Shown: positions 15,835 through 25,508, numbered from the stretch's first letter. The stretch: DNA of 64,000 nt from Parapedobacter defluvii (GCF_014642075.1 NZ_BMIK01000002.1:1-64000); one strand, 5' to 3'. Notes: a model not told the origin generated them from the letters alone. Numbers and translations: made by a program.

Positions 15835-16754
15835 ATTGTGTCTCCCCCTAAAGCTTCCACGATTGTATTCACATTATATTTCACCATACCGATGTACGTA
15901 CCCTCCGGTGTGCCGGGCGCTCCCATGGCATCCGAAAACAGGTTTCCGCCGATTTTCACATGACCGCCCCGTTGATGTACACCTGCCAGCACTGCCTTTA
16001 GAGACCGGTCTGATACCGAGCTCTCTACAAATACCGCAGGGATGTGATGGCTCACGATGAAGTTGACCAAGTTGGACACATCCTGAAGCCCGAATTCAGA
16101 AAGGGTGGAAATTCCCTGTAATCCCCGCACCTCAATGCCATAAGCACGACCGAAATAGCTGAATGCATCATGGGCGGTGATGAGAATCCGTTTGTCGGTC
16201 GGTATGGTGCCGATCCGTTGATGTATCCATGCATCCAGCGAGTCCAGTTGGCGCATATAAGTACTGGCATTCGCTTGGTAGTAATCTCTGTTAGCGCTGT
16301 CTAACTTTGCCAATTGGGCAGTCGCGTAAGCGGTCGCTTCCTTCCAAAGAGACACGTCAAACCAAATGTGCGGGTCGTAAATGCCTTCGCCCACCTTGAT
16401 TAGATCCTTTAATCCACCGCCTACCGCAATTACAGGCTTTACACGTGCTTGTTTCTCTAGGATACCTGCCAGTTTCCCTTCCAGGTGCACCCCGTTGTAA
16501 AACAGATAATCTGCATCTAAAATTTTTCGCAGATCGCCCTGGCTGGCTTTGTATAGATGGGGATCAACGCCTGCATGCATCAGTGCCTCTACGGTTGCTG
16601 AATCTCCGACAATGTGCTGAATCATATCGGCGACCATTCCCGTTGTCGCCAAAATATAGGGGCGGCCATTTTCCATGCGCTGGGCCGTACCCTCGCAGGA
16701 AATCAAACCGATCACTTCCATCAGCAAGATAACTATCCCCACAAAATACTTCAT
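15831..16754 (-). CDS. Metal ABC transporter substrate-binding lipoprotein
   Basis: A protein of about 307 residues of the ZnuA/MntA/TroA cluster. ATG at 16754 (MKYFVGIVILLMEVIGLISC) gives a lipoprotein signal; the five codons upstream in frame (from a TTG) overlap the promoter box and are not used. Metal-site landmarks are GVDPHLYKAS (His), YDPHIWFDVSLW (His), LITAHDAFSYFGRAYGI (His) and the late FVESSVSDRS (Glu/Asp). No long His-rich loop is present, which slightly favours Mn/Fe over Zn. It is the first gene of the operon and captures the metal in the periplasm. Confidence 0.9.
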   Translation of the reverse strand: MKYFVGIVILLMEVIGLISCEGTAQRMENGRPYILATTGMVADMIQHIVGDSATVEALMHAGVDPHLYKASQGDLRKILDADYLFYNGVHLEGKLAGILEKQARVKPVIAVGGGLKDLIKVGEGIYDPHIWFDVSLWKEATAYATAQLAKLDSANRDYYQANASTYMRQLDSLDAWIHQRIGTIPTDKRILITAHDAFSYFGRAYGIEVRGLQGISTLSEFGLQDVSNLVNFIVSHHIPAVFVESSVSDRSLKAVLAGVHQRGGHVKIGGNLFSDAMGAPGTPEGTYIGMVKYNVNTIVEALGGDTI

Positions 16755-16758
16755 AAAG

Positions 16759-16786
16759 CAAATATACAAATTTTAGATTAATCTAA
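16759..16786 (-). promoter_or_regulatory. Metal operon promoter with DtxR-type operator
   Basis: On the minus strand a -7 box TATATTTG (16759-16766) sits 4 bp before the start codon. Just upstream lies the perfect 14-bp palindrome TTAGATTAATCTAA (16773-16786), close to DtxR/MntR-family boxes (TTAGG-type half sites). A regulator bound there would cover the promoter. The very short distance to the ATG suggests a nearly leaderless mRNA. Confidence 0.7.
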
Positions 16787-16900
16787 CATTTTTTGTGAGT
16801 TATTTTAAACTATTTATGAAATTAGGGTTTCTAATGCTGTCTATACACCTGAACGATGGTTTGGATCGAATTTAGTATTTTTACAGCATCAAATGAATAG

Positions 16901-18079
16901 ATGATGGAAGAAGTTTATTTAGTGGCCGCTGTGCGGACGCCGATAGGGAGTTTCGGAGGAGGATTATCTTCGCTGCCGGCTACACAATTGGGAGGTATTG
17001 CCATCCGGGAGGCGGTAAGCCGCAGTGGACTCTCGCCAACGGATATTCAGGAAGTATATTTTGGTAATGTACTGTCGGCCAATCTGGGCCAGGCACCTGC
17101 TACCCAAGCGGCTAAATTTGCCGGATTGCCGGATCTTCCGGCGACCACCGTCAATAAAGTGTGTGCCTCGGGGGCCAAGGCTATCATGCTTGCTGCGCAA
17201 AGCATTGCTTTGGGGATCAACCACACCGTGGTGGCGGGGGGCATGGAAAGCATGAGCAATGTACCTTATTACTTGGATAAGGCAAGGACGGGCTACCGAT
17301 TGGGGCACGGACAGCTGGTAGATGGTTTAGTAAAGGATGGGCTTTGGGATGTGTACAACGATTTTCATATGGGGTCCGCGGCCGAACTTTGTGCTACCGA
17401 ATGCAAGATTAGCCGCGAAGACCAGGATACGTATGCCATTGAATCCTACAAACGGGCACAGGCGGCACAGCAGGCCGGTAAATTCAGAGACGAAATTGTA
17501 CCCGTAAATAGTACGGATAGGAAAGGAGAGGTACGTACCGTGAGCGAAGACGAAGAAATCCACGCGGTGAAATTTGAAAAAATTCCCGGGTTGAAACCGG
17601 TGTTCAAGAAAGACGGCACTGTAACTGCGGCCAACGCTTCGACACTCAATGACGGTGCGGCGGCATTGGTATTGGTCAGCGGATCCAAACTGAAAGAATT
17701 GGGATTGCAGCCACTGGCACGCATACGTGGTTACGCCGATGCGCAACAAGCTCCTGAGTGGTTTACTACGGCGCCTGCCAAAGCGATCCCACGTGCGCTG
17801 CAATTTGCGGGAGTAAAAGCTGATCAGGTAGATTTCTATGAGATCAATGAAGCTTTTTCGGTGGTATCCATCGCCAACAACCGGGAGCTTGGATTATCAC
17901 CGGATCGTGTAAATGTGAACGGTGGGGCCGTATCACTGGGCCATCCACTCGGAGCTTCTGGGGCGCGCATTGTGGTAACCCTGCTTTCGGTACTGGCTCA
18001 GAACAACGGCCGGATCGGTGTGGCGGGTATCTGTAACGGCGGTGGCGGGGCGAGTGCGCTGGTACTGGAAAAAGTGTAA
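16901..18079 (+). CDS. Acetyl-CoA acetyltransferase (thiolase)
   Basis: A 392-residue biosynthetic-type thiolase, which condenses two acetyl-CoA to acetoacetyl-CoA or runs in reverse. The nucleophilic Cys is in [12 protein letters not shown] (about residue 88), the general-base His in NEAF and [20 protein letters not shown], and the second Cys in [10 protein letters not shown] near the end. Length and motifs are complete. It starts at the first ATG (16901; a second one follows at 16904). It is divergent from the metal operon and followed 2 bp later by a secreted protein gene on the same strand. The true substrate could be a longer acyl-CoA. Confidence 0.93.
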   Translation: MMEEVYLVAAVRTPIGSFGGGLSSLPATQLGGIAIREAVSRSGLSPTDIQEVYFGNVLSANLGQAPATQAAKFAGLPDLPATTVNKVCASGAKAIMLAAQSIALGINHTVVAGGMESMSNVPYYLDKARTGYRLGHGQLVDGLVKDGLWDVYNDFHMGSAAELCATECKISREDQDTYAIESYKRAQAAQQAGKFRDEIVPVNSTDRKGEVRTVSEDEEIHAVKFEKIPGLKPVFKKDGTVTAANASTLNDGAAALVLVSGSKLKELGLQPLARIRGYADAQQAPEWFTTAPAKAIPRALQFAGVKADQVDFYEINEAFSVVSIANNRELGLSPDRVNVNGGAVSLGHPLGASGARIVVTLLSVLAQNNGRIGVAGICNGGGGASALVLEKV

Positions 18080-18081
18080 AG

Positions 18082-18984
18082 ATGATGACAGACAGACAAC
18101 TGGCATTGATCATCGGGCTTGGGTTTGTATCAATGACTGTAAAGGGGCAGTCTGTGGACCGCGCCGCAATGGAAACGATGCAGGACAGCCTTGTTAAGCT
18201 GGGATATACGATTTACAACGAACCTTCCGAACCGGAACGGCTAAAAGCCAATTTTGCGTTCGTAAAAACACTGGTGTCGGCTTTGAAAACACCTCATTCG
18301 TATCATTTCGGATTCGATTCGCTTACCATGGTGTCCGTGCTCCGTTCGCCCGATGACAAGTTCAGGGTGTTTTCCTGGCACGTCCCCCTAAACGACGGCT
18401 CCTACCTCTATTATGGCACCATTCAGTTAAATACACCAGACGGACGCCTGAAAATGTATCCCTTGCTGGATAAAACGTATGAAATCAAATCTCCGGAAAC
18501 GGATGTTACGGCGGGAGATAATTGGTACGGTGCCCAATACTATCGCATGATACCGTTCGGTGCGGATTATATTCTCCTGGGGTGGAAGGGCCATACAGCC
18601 CAGGTGACACAGAAAGTAATTGAAATACTGAGTCTGGCTGACGGAGGTGTTAAATTGGGCAAAGCGATCTTCGAGAGTGACAGTACCCGGGGGCAGGCAC
18701 GGATGATTTACCGCTATAGCCGGAATGCACAGATGTTCATAGATTACGACCGTACCGGAAATCGCATCGTTATGGATCATTTGGCCCCGCCTGAAGAACG
18801 GGATGAAGGACAATATGAACAGTATGGGCCCGATATGACGTACGATGCCTGGCAGCTTCAAAACGGTAAACTGGTACTCATTCCGGATATTCCCATGATG
18901 AACCCCGCGGCACCGGAAGACGACAATTACAATGATCCGCGAAAGCCCTCCACTCATCCGAAAAGCGGGCTTTCCACGCAATGA
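18082..18984 (+). CDS. Secreted hypothetical protein, Bacteroidota-conserved type
   Basis: A 300-residue exported protein. The N-terminus MTDRQLALIIGLGFVSMTVKG is a plausible signal peptide. The mature part is beta-rich: FRVFSWHVPLNDGSYLYYG, LKMYPLLDKT, DNWYGAQYYRMIPF and DYILLGWKGHT look like successive strands of a propeller or sandwich. I recall similar sequences as unnamed proteins in Sphingobacteriaceae, without function. It is placed 2 bp after the thiolase stop and so probably co-transcribed, though a metabolic link is not evident. The C-terminus is acidic and Pro-rich. Confidence 0.7.
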   Translation: MMTDRQLALIIGLGFVSMTVKGQSVDRAAMETMQDSLVKLGYTIYNEPSEPERLKANFAFVKTLVSALKTPHSYHFGFDSLTMVSVLRSPDDKFRVFSWHVPLNDGSYLYYGTIQLNTPDGRLKMYPLLDKTYEIKSPETDVTAGDNWYGAQYYRMIPFGADYILLGWKGHTAQVTQKVIEILSLADGGVKLGKAIFESDSTRGQARMIYRYSRNAQMFIDYDRTGNRIVMDHLAPPEERDEGQYEQYGPDMTYDAWQLQNGKLVLIPDIPMMNPAAPEDDNYNDPRKPSTHPKSGLSTQ

Positions 18985-19082
18985 ATTTTACTAAACTTTC
19001 TTTCCAAATCGTAAAAAGTTATTTTATTTGCAGCAGGTTATCCTAAATTACACATGCCTTTTATGCACAAAATGAATATTTT

Positions 19083-20687
19083 ATGGGATTTACGAATCAA
19101 GAAGACCAACTGGATGCGCATCTGATTGAGCGCGGGGTCAGTACGAAACGGGTATTTGACCATCCCGTAGGGTTATTTGTACTGTTTTTCACCGAAATGT
19201 GGGAACGGTTCAGTTACTATGGGATGAGAGCCCTATTGACTTTGTTTCTGGTCTCTGAGTTGGCGAGTGGGGGATGGGAATGGACCCGGGAAAGCGCCAT
19301 GGAGTTATACGGTTGGTACACCGGATTGGTTTATCTAACTCCATTAATCGGTGGTTTTATTGCCGACCGGTTGACGGGCTATCGAAAAGCAGTTGTTTTG
19401 GGAGCATTAATTATGACGCTGGGACATGCTTCGATGGCACTGGAAGGTTCAGGCAAGATTTTTTTCTACTTGGGGCTGGTACTAATGATTTTGGGGAATG
19501 GATTGTTCAAGCCGAATATTTCTTCCATCGTGGGACAACTGTACCCCGATAACAGTACGAAGAAAGATGCAGCTTACACCATCTTTTACATGGGTATTAA
19601 TGCGGGTGCTTTCTTAGGAATGCTGCTTTGTGGGTATATCGGCGAAAAAATCGGTTGGCATTACGGCTTTGGCTTGGCCGGTATATTTATGTTCTTTGGT
19701 ATGCTGCAATTTTACTTTGCCCAGCGTATTTTTGGCGTGTTGGGTGAATCGCCCAAAGAAACGCGTGAGCGAATAAGTAGTGAAAAACAAACTCATACGG
19801 CCGATGATTCAATCGAAAGTGAGACATCATCTCCCCATGTCGTAAGGGACCGACTTATTGTAATCATTGTTCTTTCTTTGTCAAGTATCTTTTTTTGGAT
19901 GGCTTTTGAGCAAGCGGGCGGATCCATGTCCATCTTTGCGAAAGATTATACCCAACGGATGCTCGCGGGTAATGCGGCGCTTACCTTTAAATGGGTGGAT
20001 GCGATATTGACGCTATTCCCGTTGGTGATCGTCACGTGGGTGTTGTTTTCGCTGGCAAAGAAGATATTTTCCGAGTATCCGATTTCCATTCTGTTCACCG
20101 GGTTGAGTTTCTTTGTGATTTGGTGTCTCGGTATTTGGAAAGTATACCGTGAATTTAATGCCTTGGAGACCGAAGTTGCGGCTTCCTGGTTTCAGATACT
20201 CAATTCGTTTTTTATCATTACGCTGGCAACTCCCTTCAGCAAAGTATGGGAAAAGGTATTTAATCCGACAGGGCCGGTTAAATTTGCGCTGGGACTGATT
20301 CTTTTGGGGATTGGCTTTGCCGTATTGGGATATGGTAGCAAAGACATTCCTCAAGGGGCCGCCACGGCACAGGTCAGTATGATTTGGTTGGTTTTAGCTT
20401 ATTTTTTCCATACCTCTGGCGAATTATGTCTTTCACCCGTGGGGCTTTCTTACATGAGCAAACTTTCACCACAGAAATTTGTGGGATTGATTTTCGGAGT
20501 GTGGTTTGCGTGCAGCGCAGTGGCCAATTGGCTGGCTGGCATGTCGGGCAGCTTGATTGACAAAATCAGCGAAACTTACTCGCTTTCGACGTTCTTTTTA
20601 ATCTTCGCCGTGATTCCTGGTATTGCAGGTTTGTTATTGATCTTGTTTTCTCCCATATTGAAACGGATGATGCATGGTATTCATTGA
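19083..20687 (+). CDS. POT-family proton-coupled di/tripeptide transporter
   Basis: A 534-residue inner-membrane protein of the POT/PTR2 (MFS) family that imports di- and tripeptides with protons. Visible landmarks are FFTEMWERFSYYGMRALL (the ExxER motif with its two Glu and Arg), PLIGGFIADRLTGYRKAV, the PTR2 signature region FYMGINAGAFLGMLLCGYIG, and FHTSGELCLSPVGLSYMSKL in the C-terminal half. About 12-14 hydrophobic segments are present, and a charged loop near residues 225-255 separates the halves. A strong terminator follows at 20712. It stands alone as a transcription unit. Confidence 0.93.
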   Translation: MGFTNQEDQLDAHLIERGVSTKRVFDHPVGLFVLFFTEMWERFSYYGMRALLTLFLVSELASGGWEWTRESAMELYGWYTGLVYLTPLIGGFIADRLTGYRKAVVLGALIMTLGHASMALEGSGKIFFYLGLVLMILGNGLFKPNISSIVGQLYPDNSTKKDAAYTIFYMGINAGAFLGMLLCGYIGEKIGWHYGFGLAGIFMFFGMLQFYFAQRIFGVLGESPKETRERISSEKQTHTADDSIESETSSPHVVRDRLIVIIVLSLSSIFFWMAFEQAGGSMSIFAKDYTQRMLAGNAALTFKWVDAILTLFPLVIVTWVLFSLAKKIFSEYPISILFTGLSFFVIWCLGIWKVYREFNALETEVAASWFQILNSFFIITLATPFSKVWEKVFNPTGPVKFALGLILLGIGFAVLGYGSKDIPQGAATAQVSMIWLVLAYFFHTSGELCLSPVGLSYMSKLSPQKFVGLIFGVWFACSAVANWLAGMSGSLIDKISETYSLSTFFLIFAVIPGIAGLLLILFSPILKRMMHGIH

Positions 20688-20711
20688 TCCAGGTTTATAA
20701 AAGATAACGAG

Positions 20712-20745
20712 CCGTTACCTTGGTATGCAAGGTAACGGTTTTTTT
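20712..20745 (+). terminator. Rho-independent terminator of the peptide transporter
   Basis: CCGTTACCTTG (20712-20722) and CAAGGTAACGG (20728-20738) form a perfect 11-bp stem with a 5-base loop, followed by seven T residues. Confidence 0.92.
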
Positions 20746-20785
20746 ATCGTCCTTTTGGTGATAATCCTTACCTTTACGGTTAAAA

Positions 20786-21553
20786 TTGAAAACCAACGTG
20801 TCAGGCAGTATCGTCATCATCCCAACGTATAACGAAAAGGAGAACATCGAAAAAATCGTCCGGAAAGTATTTTCGCTGGAAATTGATTTTGATATTTTGG
20901 TGGTGGATGATGGATCGCCCGACGGAACGGGAGCGATTGTCAAGCGCCTCCAAAATGAGTTCACTAACCAGCTCTTCCTTGAAGAACGGAAAGGTAAATC
21001 AGGTTTGGGAACGGCTTATATCCATGGCTTCCGTTGGTGCCTCGCGAGGGACTATGCCTATATTTTTGAAATGGACGCAGATTTTTCCCACAATCCGGAT
21101 GATTTGATCCGGCTACGGGAAGCGTGTGTATCCGGGGCAGACATGGCCATCGGCTCGCGGTACATTAAAGGTGTGAATGTGGTTAACTGGCCCATGAACC
21201 GTGTGCTGATGTCGTATTTTGCCTCGGGTTACGTGCGGATGATTACCGGAATATCCGTGCGGGATGCAACGGCAGGTTTTGTTTGCTATAGACGGCAAGT
21301 ACTGGAAACCATACCGCTGGACCGGATTAAATTTGTGGGATATGCGTTTCAGATTGAGATGAAATTCACGGCGATCAAATATGGATTTAATGTGGTGGAA
21401 ATACCCATCATCTTTACCGACCGTACAGAAGGCGAATCCAAGATGAGTACGCGGATTTTCCGGGAGGCATTTTTTGGAGTAATCCAGATGAAAATGAACA
21501 GCTGGTTTAGAAAATATGCTCGGAAAGCTGATACCGAAAGCGAAAGAACATGA
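20786..21553 (+). CDS. GT2 glycosyltransferase, polyprenol-phosphate mannosyltransferase-like
   Basis: A 255-residue GT-A glycosyltransferase. The N-terminal [22 protein letters not shown] (about residues 41-49) and [13 protein letters not shown] (the DxD-like metal and sugar-phosphate site) are typical of dolichol-/polyprenol-phosphate mannose or glucose synthases. GTDATAGF-like [16 protein letters not shown] and [12 protein letters not shown] follow. No C-terminal membrane domain is visible. Translation begins with a non-ATG codon: TTG at 20786 or GTG at 20798. It overlaps ruvB by 4 bp. The product is likely a membrane-associated enzyme supplying sugar for cell-surface glycans. Confidence 0.88.
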   Translation: MKTNVSGSIVIIPTYNEKENIEKIVRKVFSLEIDFDILVVDDGSPDGTGAIVKRLQNEFTNQLFLEERKGKSGLGTAYIHGFRWCLARDYAYIFEMDADFSHNPDDLIRLREACVSGADMAIGSRYIKGVNVVNWPMNRVLMSYFASGYVRMITGISVRDATAGFVCYRRQVLETIPLDRIKFVGYAFQIEMKFTAIKYGFNVVEIPIIFTDRTEGESKMSTRIFREAFFGVIQMKMNSWFRKYARKADTESERT

Positions 21554-22581
21554 ACGAAAATTTGGATCCAAATCCCGAAAGGTTGTCCAGTGCTGAGCGT
21601 GAATTGGAAAAAGTGCTTCGACCACAGGCTTTTGAAGATTTTACAGGCCAACAGAAAATATTGGAAAACCTGAAAGTGTTTGTTCAGGCAGCCAAGCTGC
21701 GTGGAGAGGCACTTGACCATGTATTGTTGCACGGTCCACCGGGGTTGGGCAAGACTACGCTTTCGCACATCATTGCCAATGAAATGGGGTCGGGTATCAA
21801 AATTACCTCAGGACCGGTACTGGATAAGCCGGGCGACCTTGCTGGACTGCTTACCAATCTCGAAGAGGGGGATATTCTTTTTATTGACGAAATACACCGA
21901 TTGAGTCCCTTGGTGGAGGAGTACCTGTATTCGGCCATGGAGGATTTCCGGATCGATATCATGCTCGAAACAGGCCCGAATGCCCGTTCCGTACAGATTA
22001 CCCTTAATCCCTTTACCTTGGTGGGCGCAACCACACGCTCTGGGCTGCTTACGGCACCGTTACGTGCGCGGTTCGGCATCAACGCACGGTTGGAATATTA
22101 CGATGCAAAATTATTGACAACCATCGTGTTGCGGTCGGCCAGTATCCTTCGGACACCCATTACAGAGGAGGGAGCCTATGAAATAGCCCGCAGAAGCCGC
22201 GGAACGCCCCGTATTGCCAATGCGCTGCTCCGTCGCACACGCGATTTTGCACAGATAAAAGGCGACGGGAAAATCGATGTACCCATTGCGCAATATGCGC
22301 TCAACGCGCTGAATGTGGACGAACATGGCCTGGATGAAATGGACAACCGTATCCTGCTGACGATCATTGAGAAGTTTAAGGGTGGGCCGGTAGGTATCAA
22401 AACGGTGGCAACGGCGGTAGGGGAGGATGAGGGCACCATCGAGGAAGTTTACGAGCCCTTTTTGATACAGGAAGGATATTTAATGCGTACTTCCAGGGGG
22501 AGAGAATGCACAGAATTAGCATACCGGCACTTGGGGAAAGACAAGAACGGGAGTCTGAGCCTGTTTAGCGAGGGTTCGTAA
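21550..22581 (+). CDS. ruvB: Holliday junction branch-migration ATPase RuvB
   Basis: A 343-residue RuvB, the hexameric AAA+ motor that drives branch migration of Holliday junctions with RuvA and Ruv[15 protein letters not shown] starts the conserved core, Walker A is GPPGLGKTT (about residues 62-70), Walker B is LFIDEIHRL, sensor 1 is GATTRSG, and the C-terminal winged-helix segment is [19 protein letters not shown]. It is complete. It overlaps the GT2 gene (ATGA at 21550-21553) and is followed by an outer-membrane protein gene 30 bp later. ruvA and ruvC are not in the window, as is common in Bacteroidota. Confidence 0.97.
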   Translation: MNENLDPNPERLSSAERELEKVLRPQAFEDFTGQQKILENLKVFVQAAKLRGEALDHVLLHGPPGLGKTTLSHIIANEMGSGIKITSGPVLDKPGDLAGLLTNLEEGDILFIDEIHRLSPLVEEYLYSAMEDFRIDIMLETGPNARSVQITLNPFTLVGATTRSGLLTAPLRARFGINARLEYYDAKLLTTIVLRSASILRTPITEEGAYEIARRSRGTPRIANALLRRTRDFAQIKGDGKIDVPIAQYALNALNVDEHGLDEMDNRILLTIIEKFKGGPVGIKTVATAVGEDEGTIEEVYEPFLIQEGYLMRTSRGRECTELAYRHLGKDKNGSLSLFSEGS

Positions 22582-22611
22582 AGTAATGGAAATATTTTAT
22601 ATTTGGCCAGT

Positions 22612-23367
22612 ATGTTGACTAAGAACCAATTTTTTCTAAGTCTATTGGTGGTGATACTGCCTAGCGTGCTATGTGCACAATCGGTGGAATCTAGGATTCC
22701 GTATTACCGATATCACATTTCGGCGGAAGGCGGTATCAACCGGTTGTACGGTGATTTAACCGAGAACACGCCGGCCGGACCAACGTTCAGGATCGCCGCA
22801 GGCATGTTCTTAATCCATGGCTTTGCGCTCGGCTTGGAAGCGGAAGTGGGTCTATTAAAAGCGGATAATGCCGCCCCGGATCTGGAAAGTCTTAATTTCT
22901 CCAAAAATAACTATACAAAAGCAGCAGTGGGGATCAGGCTTTATCCGCTGCTGTTTCTTCAGGACGATCATGACCGACGTGTTGAATACAGGCAAAGTTT
23001 TGGCCGTAAAGTGGTGAATAGATTTTATTTGGGTGCCGGTTTTGGTCTGGTGTATAATACCCAGTTGGGCGTGCATGAAACATATGCCTATACGGACCCA
23101 TTGTTGGGCGATGATATCCCTATAGAAACGGCGTTTTCGGAAAGAGACCGCGGGGCTTCAAATCTGGCGTTGGTCAATGGTGGCTTTGACATCCCGCTCT
23201 CCAGCTTGAATCCAAACAAACTTGACTTCTTTGTTTGGATGCTCAATTTGAATTTTCAAACTAATTTGGGTTTGGGAAAGGGGAAAGATATCATCGATGG
23301 CTGGATAAGTGGTAACGGATCGGATGCGTTCAACGTTTACTCCATTGGCTTGAAGGTGGCGTTTTAG
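22612..23367 (+). CDS. Outer-membrane beta-barrel-like protein
   Basis: A 251-residue exported protein. ATG at 22612 (MLTKNQFFLSLLVVILPSVLCAQ) gives a clear signal peptide with a Cys-Ala-Gln end; the frame continues upstream to 22603. The mature part alternates hydrophobic and polar residues with aromatic strand ends (YRYHISAEGGINRLYGDL, GAGFGLVYNTQLG), and it ends ...VYSIGLKVAF, a C-terminal aromatic as in outer-membrane barrels. About 8 strands are plausible. No named family was recognised. Convergent with the following lipoprotein gene. Confidence 0.72.
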   Translation: MLTKNQFFLSLLVVILPSVLCAQSVESRIPYYRYHISAEGGINRLYGDLTENTPAGPTFRIAAGMFLIHGFALGLEAEVGLLKADNAAPDLESLNFSKNNYTKAAVGIRLYPLLFLQDDHDRRVEYRQSFGRKVVNRFYLGAGFGLVYNTQLGVHETYAYTDPLLGDDIPIETAFSERDRGASNLALVNGGFDIPLSSLNPNKLDFFVWMLNLNFQTNLGLGKGKDIIDGWISGNGSDAFNVYSIGLKVAF

Positions 23368-23434
23368 TTCTTATAGTGTTCGATTTCTCGGCTTAATTCG
23401 ATACCTAGAATTCTAAAAAATCCTACTCCGTTGA

Positions 23435-24109
23435 TTATTTTGTACGATGAAAGAAATAGTGGTGTTTAAATACCGTATCGGTTTTGGATGTAGTAATCTC
23501 TGTTAATATCGATAAATGGTTCCCCTCTTTTATATCTTTAATGGTCAATGAGTCGATGGCTTTGTCTTTCATTTCCTCTTTTTTGATGAAAACAACAACC
23601 AATGAATCGCCACTTGCTTTGATTGCTGAGAATGTGTTTGTGTTGGGGTTTAATGGTATTGAATCCGAATCCGGGGTTGCGAATGCCTGAATTTTAACAT
23701 TTGGGTTCCCAAATGAATTCCAACGTACGCCTATCTTGTTAGCGTCCCGAATAAATACATCTCTGAATAATTTCAATTCAGTTGTATCGTAAACTATGAG
23801 GGAGTTTACTGATCCGGGTTCAATGGATAATGATGTGTCTATATTTAAAATTTTAATTTCATATTCTCCGGGCTGCAAAACTGCATAATTAAGCGTGTCA
23901 GGGGATGTATTCAGTTCAAACGATAAGCTATCTTTTGCGCTTGCTATGTTTCTAAGAGATACATTCTCAAAAATAATCCCGTCTCCCACGTACATAGCGG
24001 TAATTGCTGCAAGCTTTCCTCGTTCGCTTTCGAATAGATCGGCGGCCGGATCATAATTACAAGAAGCCAATGATACCAAACAGGTTAAAACTGATAAAAA
24101 TTTATTCAT
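23435..24109 (-). CDS. Lipoprotein, DUF4397-like
   Basis: A lipoprotein of about 224 residues. ATG at 24109 (MNKFLSVLTCLVSLASC) gives a lipobox with Cys at residue 17. The mature region has a beta-sandwich style: an early FENVSLRNIASAKDSLSFELN, VLQPGEYEIKILN, and VYDTTELKLFRD. The VLQPGEYEI turn, as in 'YxxLxPGxYxL', suggests a DUF4397-type fold, but this is weak. Its start is about 185 bp from the IS element's left end. Function unknown. Confidence 0.62.
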   Translation of the reverse strand: MNKFLSVLTCLVSLASCNYDPAADLFESERGKLAAITAMYVGDGIIFENVSLRNIASAKDSLSFELNTSPDTLNYAVLQPGEYEIKILNIDTSLSIEPGSVNSLIVYDTTELKLFRDVFIRDANKIGVRWNSFGNPNVKIQAFATPDSDSIPLNPNTNTFSAIKASGDSLVVVFIKKEEMKDKAIDSLTIKDIKEGNHLSILTEITTSKTDTVFKHHYFFHRTK

Positions 24110-24302
24110 TTGATGCATCGGTATCGGTTTAACGATTACCCAATTTAAGTATAAGAAGAAACAATCAATTAGACAAAGATAGTATAAGTTTTTAGCAATT
24201 AGGCTACAAAATCAGAACAAAAGTAGCTGGTCTTACCCTGTTGGTGGCCGCGATGGTTCCGAGCAATGCTTTCAACATTTCAGCTTGCCTAATATTTTCT
24301 TT

Positions 24303-25233
24303 TCTGATTCTCCGCAAACACGCCTAATATTTTTAGTATATTAGCGCATCAAGAAGAAGATACATGAACATATTCAGTTTTACAGCACATTTCGGCACGG
24401 AGGAAGATTGCCGTTTTCATTTCAAGGAGCAACGGGACAAGGAGGGAGTTGTCTGCAAGCGATTCGGGGGCACCTCTCATTATTGGTTACAGGGCAAATG
24501 GAGTTACGAATGCAAAAGCTGCCGTTTCTGGTGTGGTACAAGACCATGTTCCTGATGAGCTGCACCAAGAAGGGGTTCTCGACCAACGAGATACAGAAGC
24601 AATTGTGGTTGAAGCGTTACGAGCCGGTATGGTCGATGGTACACAAGCTCCGCAAAGCGATGGGTAACCGGGATGCCCGGTACACGCTTGAAGGGATGAT
24701 AGAACTGGATGAGGGCTATTTTTCGGTGGCCAGCAAGGAGGTAGAACGGGGTAAGGGAACGCGTGGCCGGGGAGCCGAGGGCAAGCAGAACGTTGCGGTG
24801 ATGGCCGAAAGCACCCCGTTGGAAGATATCGAAACGGGCAAAAAGGAGAAGCATGTGCGCTATTTCAAGGCCCGGGTGCTGGATAGCCATGAAAGTGAGG
24901 GAATCAACGAACTGGTCAGGGACTGCATGGAGAATGAGGCCATCGTCTTTTCGGACAAAAGCACCTCTTACGTTGACATCTCCGATCTGGTGGAATTGCA
25001 CATCACCGAGAAATCCGACGCCAAAACCACCAGGGAAACACTCAAATGGGTACATATCGCTATCAGCAATGCAAAACGGACATTGCTGGGCAATTGCCAT
25101 AAAATCAAAAGGAAGTACCTCCAGCTCTACCTCAATGAGTTCATTTATAAACTCAATAGAAGGTATTTCGGAGACAAACTGTTTGACAGACTGGTCATTG
25201 CAAATATAACAGGTGCGTAAACGGATAATCAGA
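24303..25233 (+). mobile_element. IS1595-family insertion sequence with 8-bp target duplication
   Basis: The element is 931 bp. The left end TCTGATTCTCCG (24303) and the right end, read inward on the other strand TCTGATTATCCG (to 25233), are imperfect terminal inverted repeats that stay similar for about 30 bases. Immediately outside, TTTTCTTT occurs at 24295-24302 and again at 25234-25241: an exact 8-bp direct repeat, the size made by IS1595-type transposition. It contains one transposase gene, now broken. The insertion lies in or beside a degraded FAD oxidoreductase gene. Confidence 0.85.
24364..25220 (+). pseudogene. IS1595-type transposase, frameshifted by internal deletion
   Basis: An IS1595/ISXO2-type transposase in two frames. 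The first frame (from 24364) encodes the N-terminal zinc-ribbon region (SHYWLQGKWSYECKSCRF). The second (to 25220) encodes the catalytic part: SCTKKGFSTNEIQKQL, MIELDEGYFSV (first Asp), AIVFSDKSTSYVDIS (second Asp) and a final E-rich helix LYLNEFIYKLNRR. The switch is at AAGCTGCCGTTTC (24516-24528), which reads as CKSCRF in one frame and KLPF in the other. The expected linker between these two elements is missing. One zinc ligand is also altered, reading CKRF where C-x2-C is usual. The product is probably inactive. Confidence 0.8.
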
Positions 25234-25238
25234 TTTTC

Positions 25239-25508
25239 TTTCCACGGCTCTGCATCGCAGCCGATCCGTCGCGTAGCAGGAATCCCGAAATCCCTTTTGT
25301 GGTAGACATGGCGTGGTGTGGTACCTTCAGCTCCACAGATGATGGTCTGCCCTATATTGGTCCTTGGTCCGGCAGAAAGCGGATGTTCTTTGCCCTCGGA
25401 TACGGAGGTAACGGCATTACGTTCAGTATGATTGCGGCTCAGCTGATCAAAAACAAACTCAAGGGCATCAAAGACGAGCGGGAGAACGTATTTGGGTTTG
25501 AAAGGTAA
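25239..25508 (+). pseudogene. C-terminal remnant of an FAD-dependent oxidoreductase (DAO family)
   Basis: The frame from the IS border to 25508 encodes the C-terminal end of a D-amino-acid-oxidase-like (glycine/D-amino acid deaminating) flavoprotein: AWCGTFSSTDDGLPYIGP, then FFALGYGGNGITFSMIAAQL, the typical FAD-binding closing segment. The rest, including the N-terminal GxGxxG, is not found on either side of the IS. The first GTG in frame is 25299, but this cannot be a functional enzyme. The gene was evidently lost, with the IS sitting at the edge of the remnant. Confidence 0.75.
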
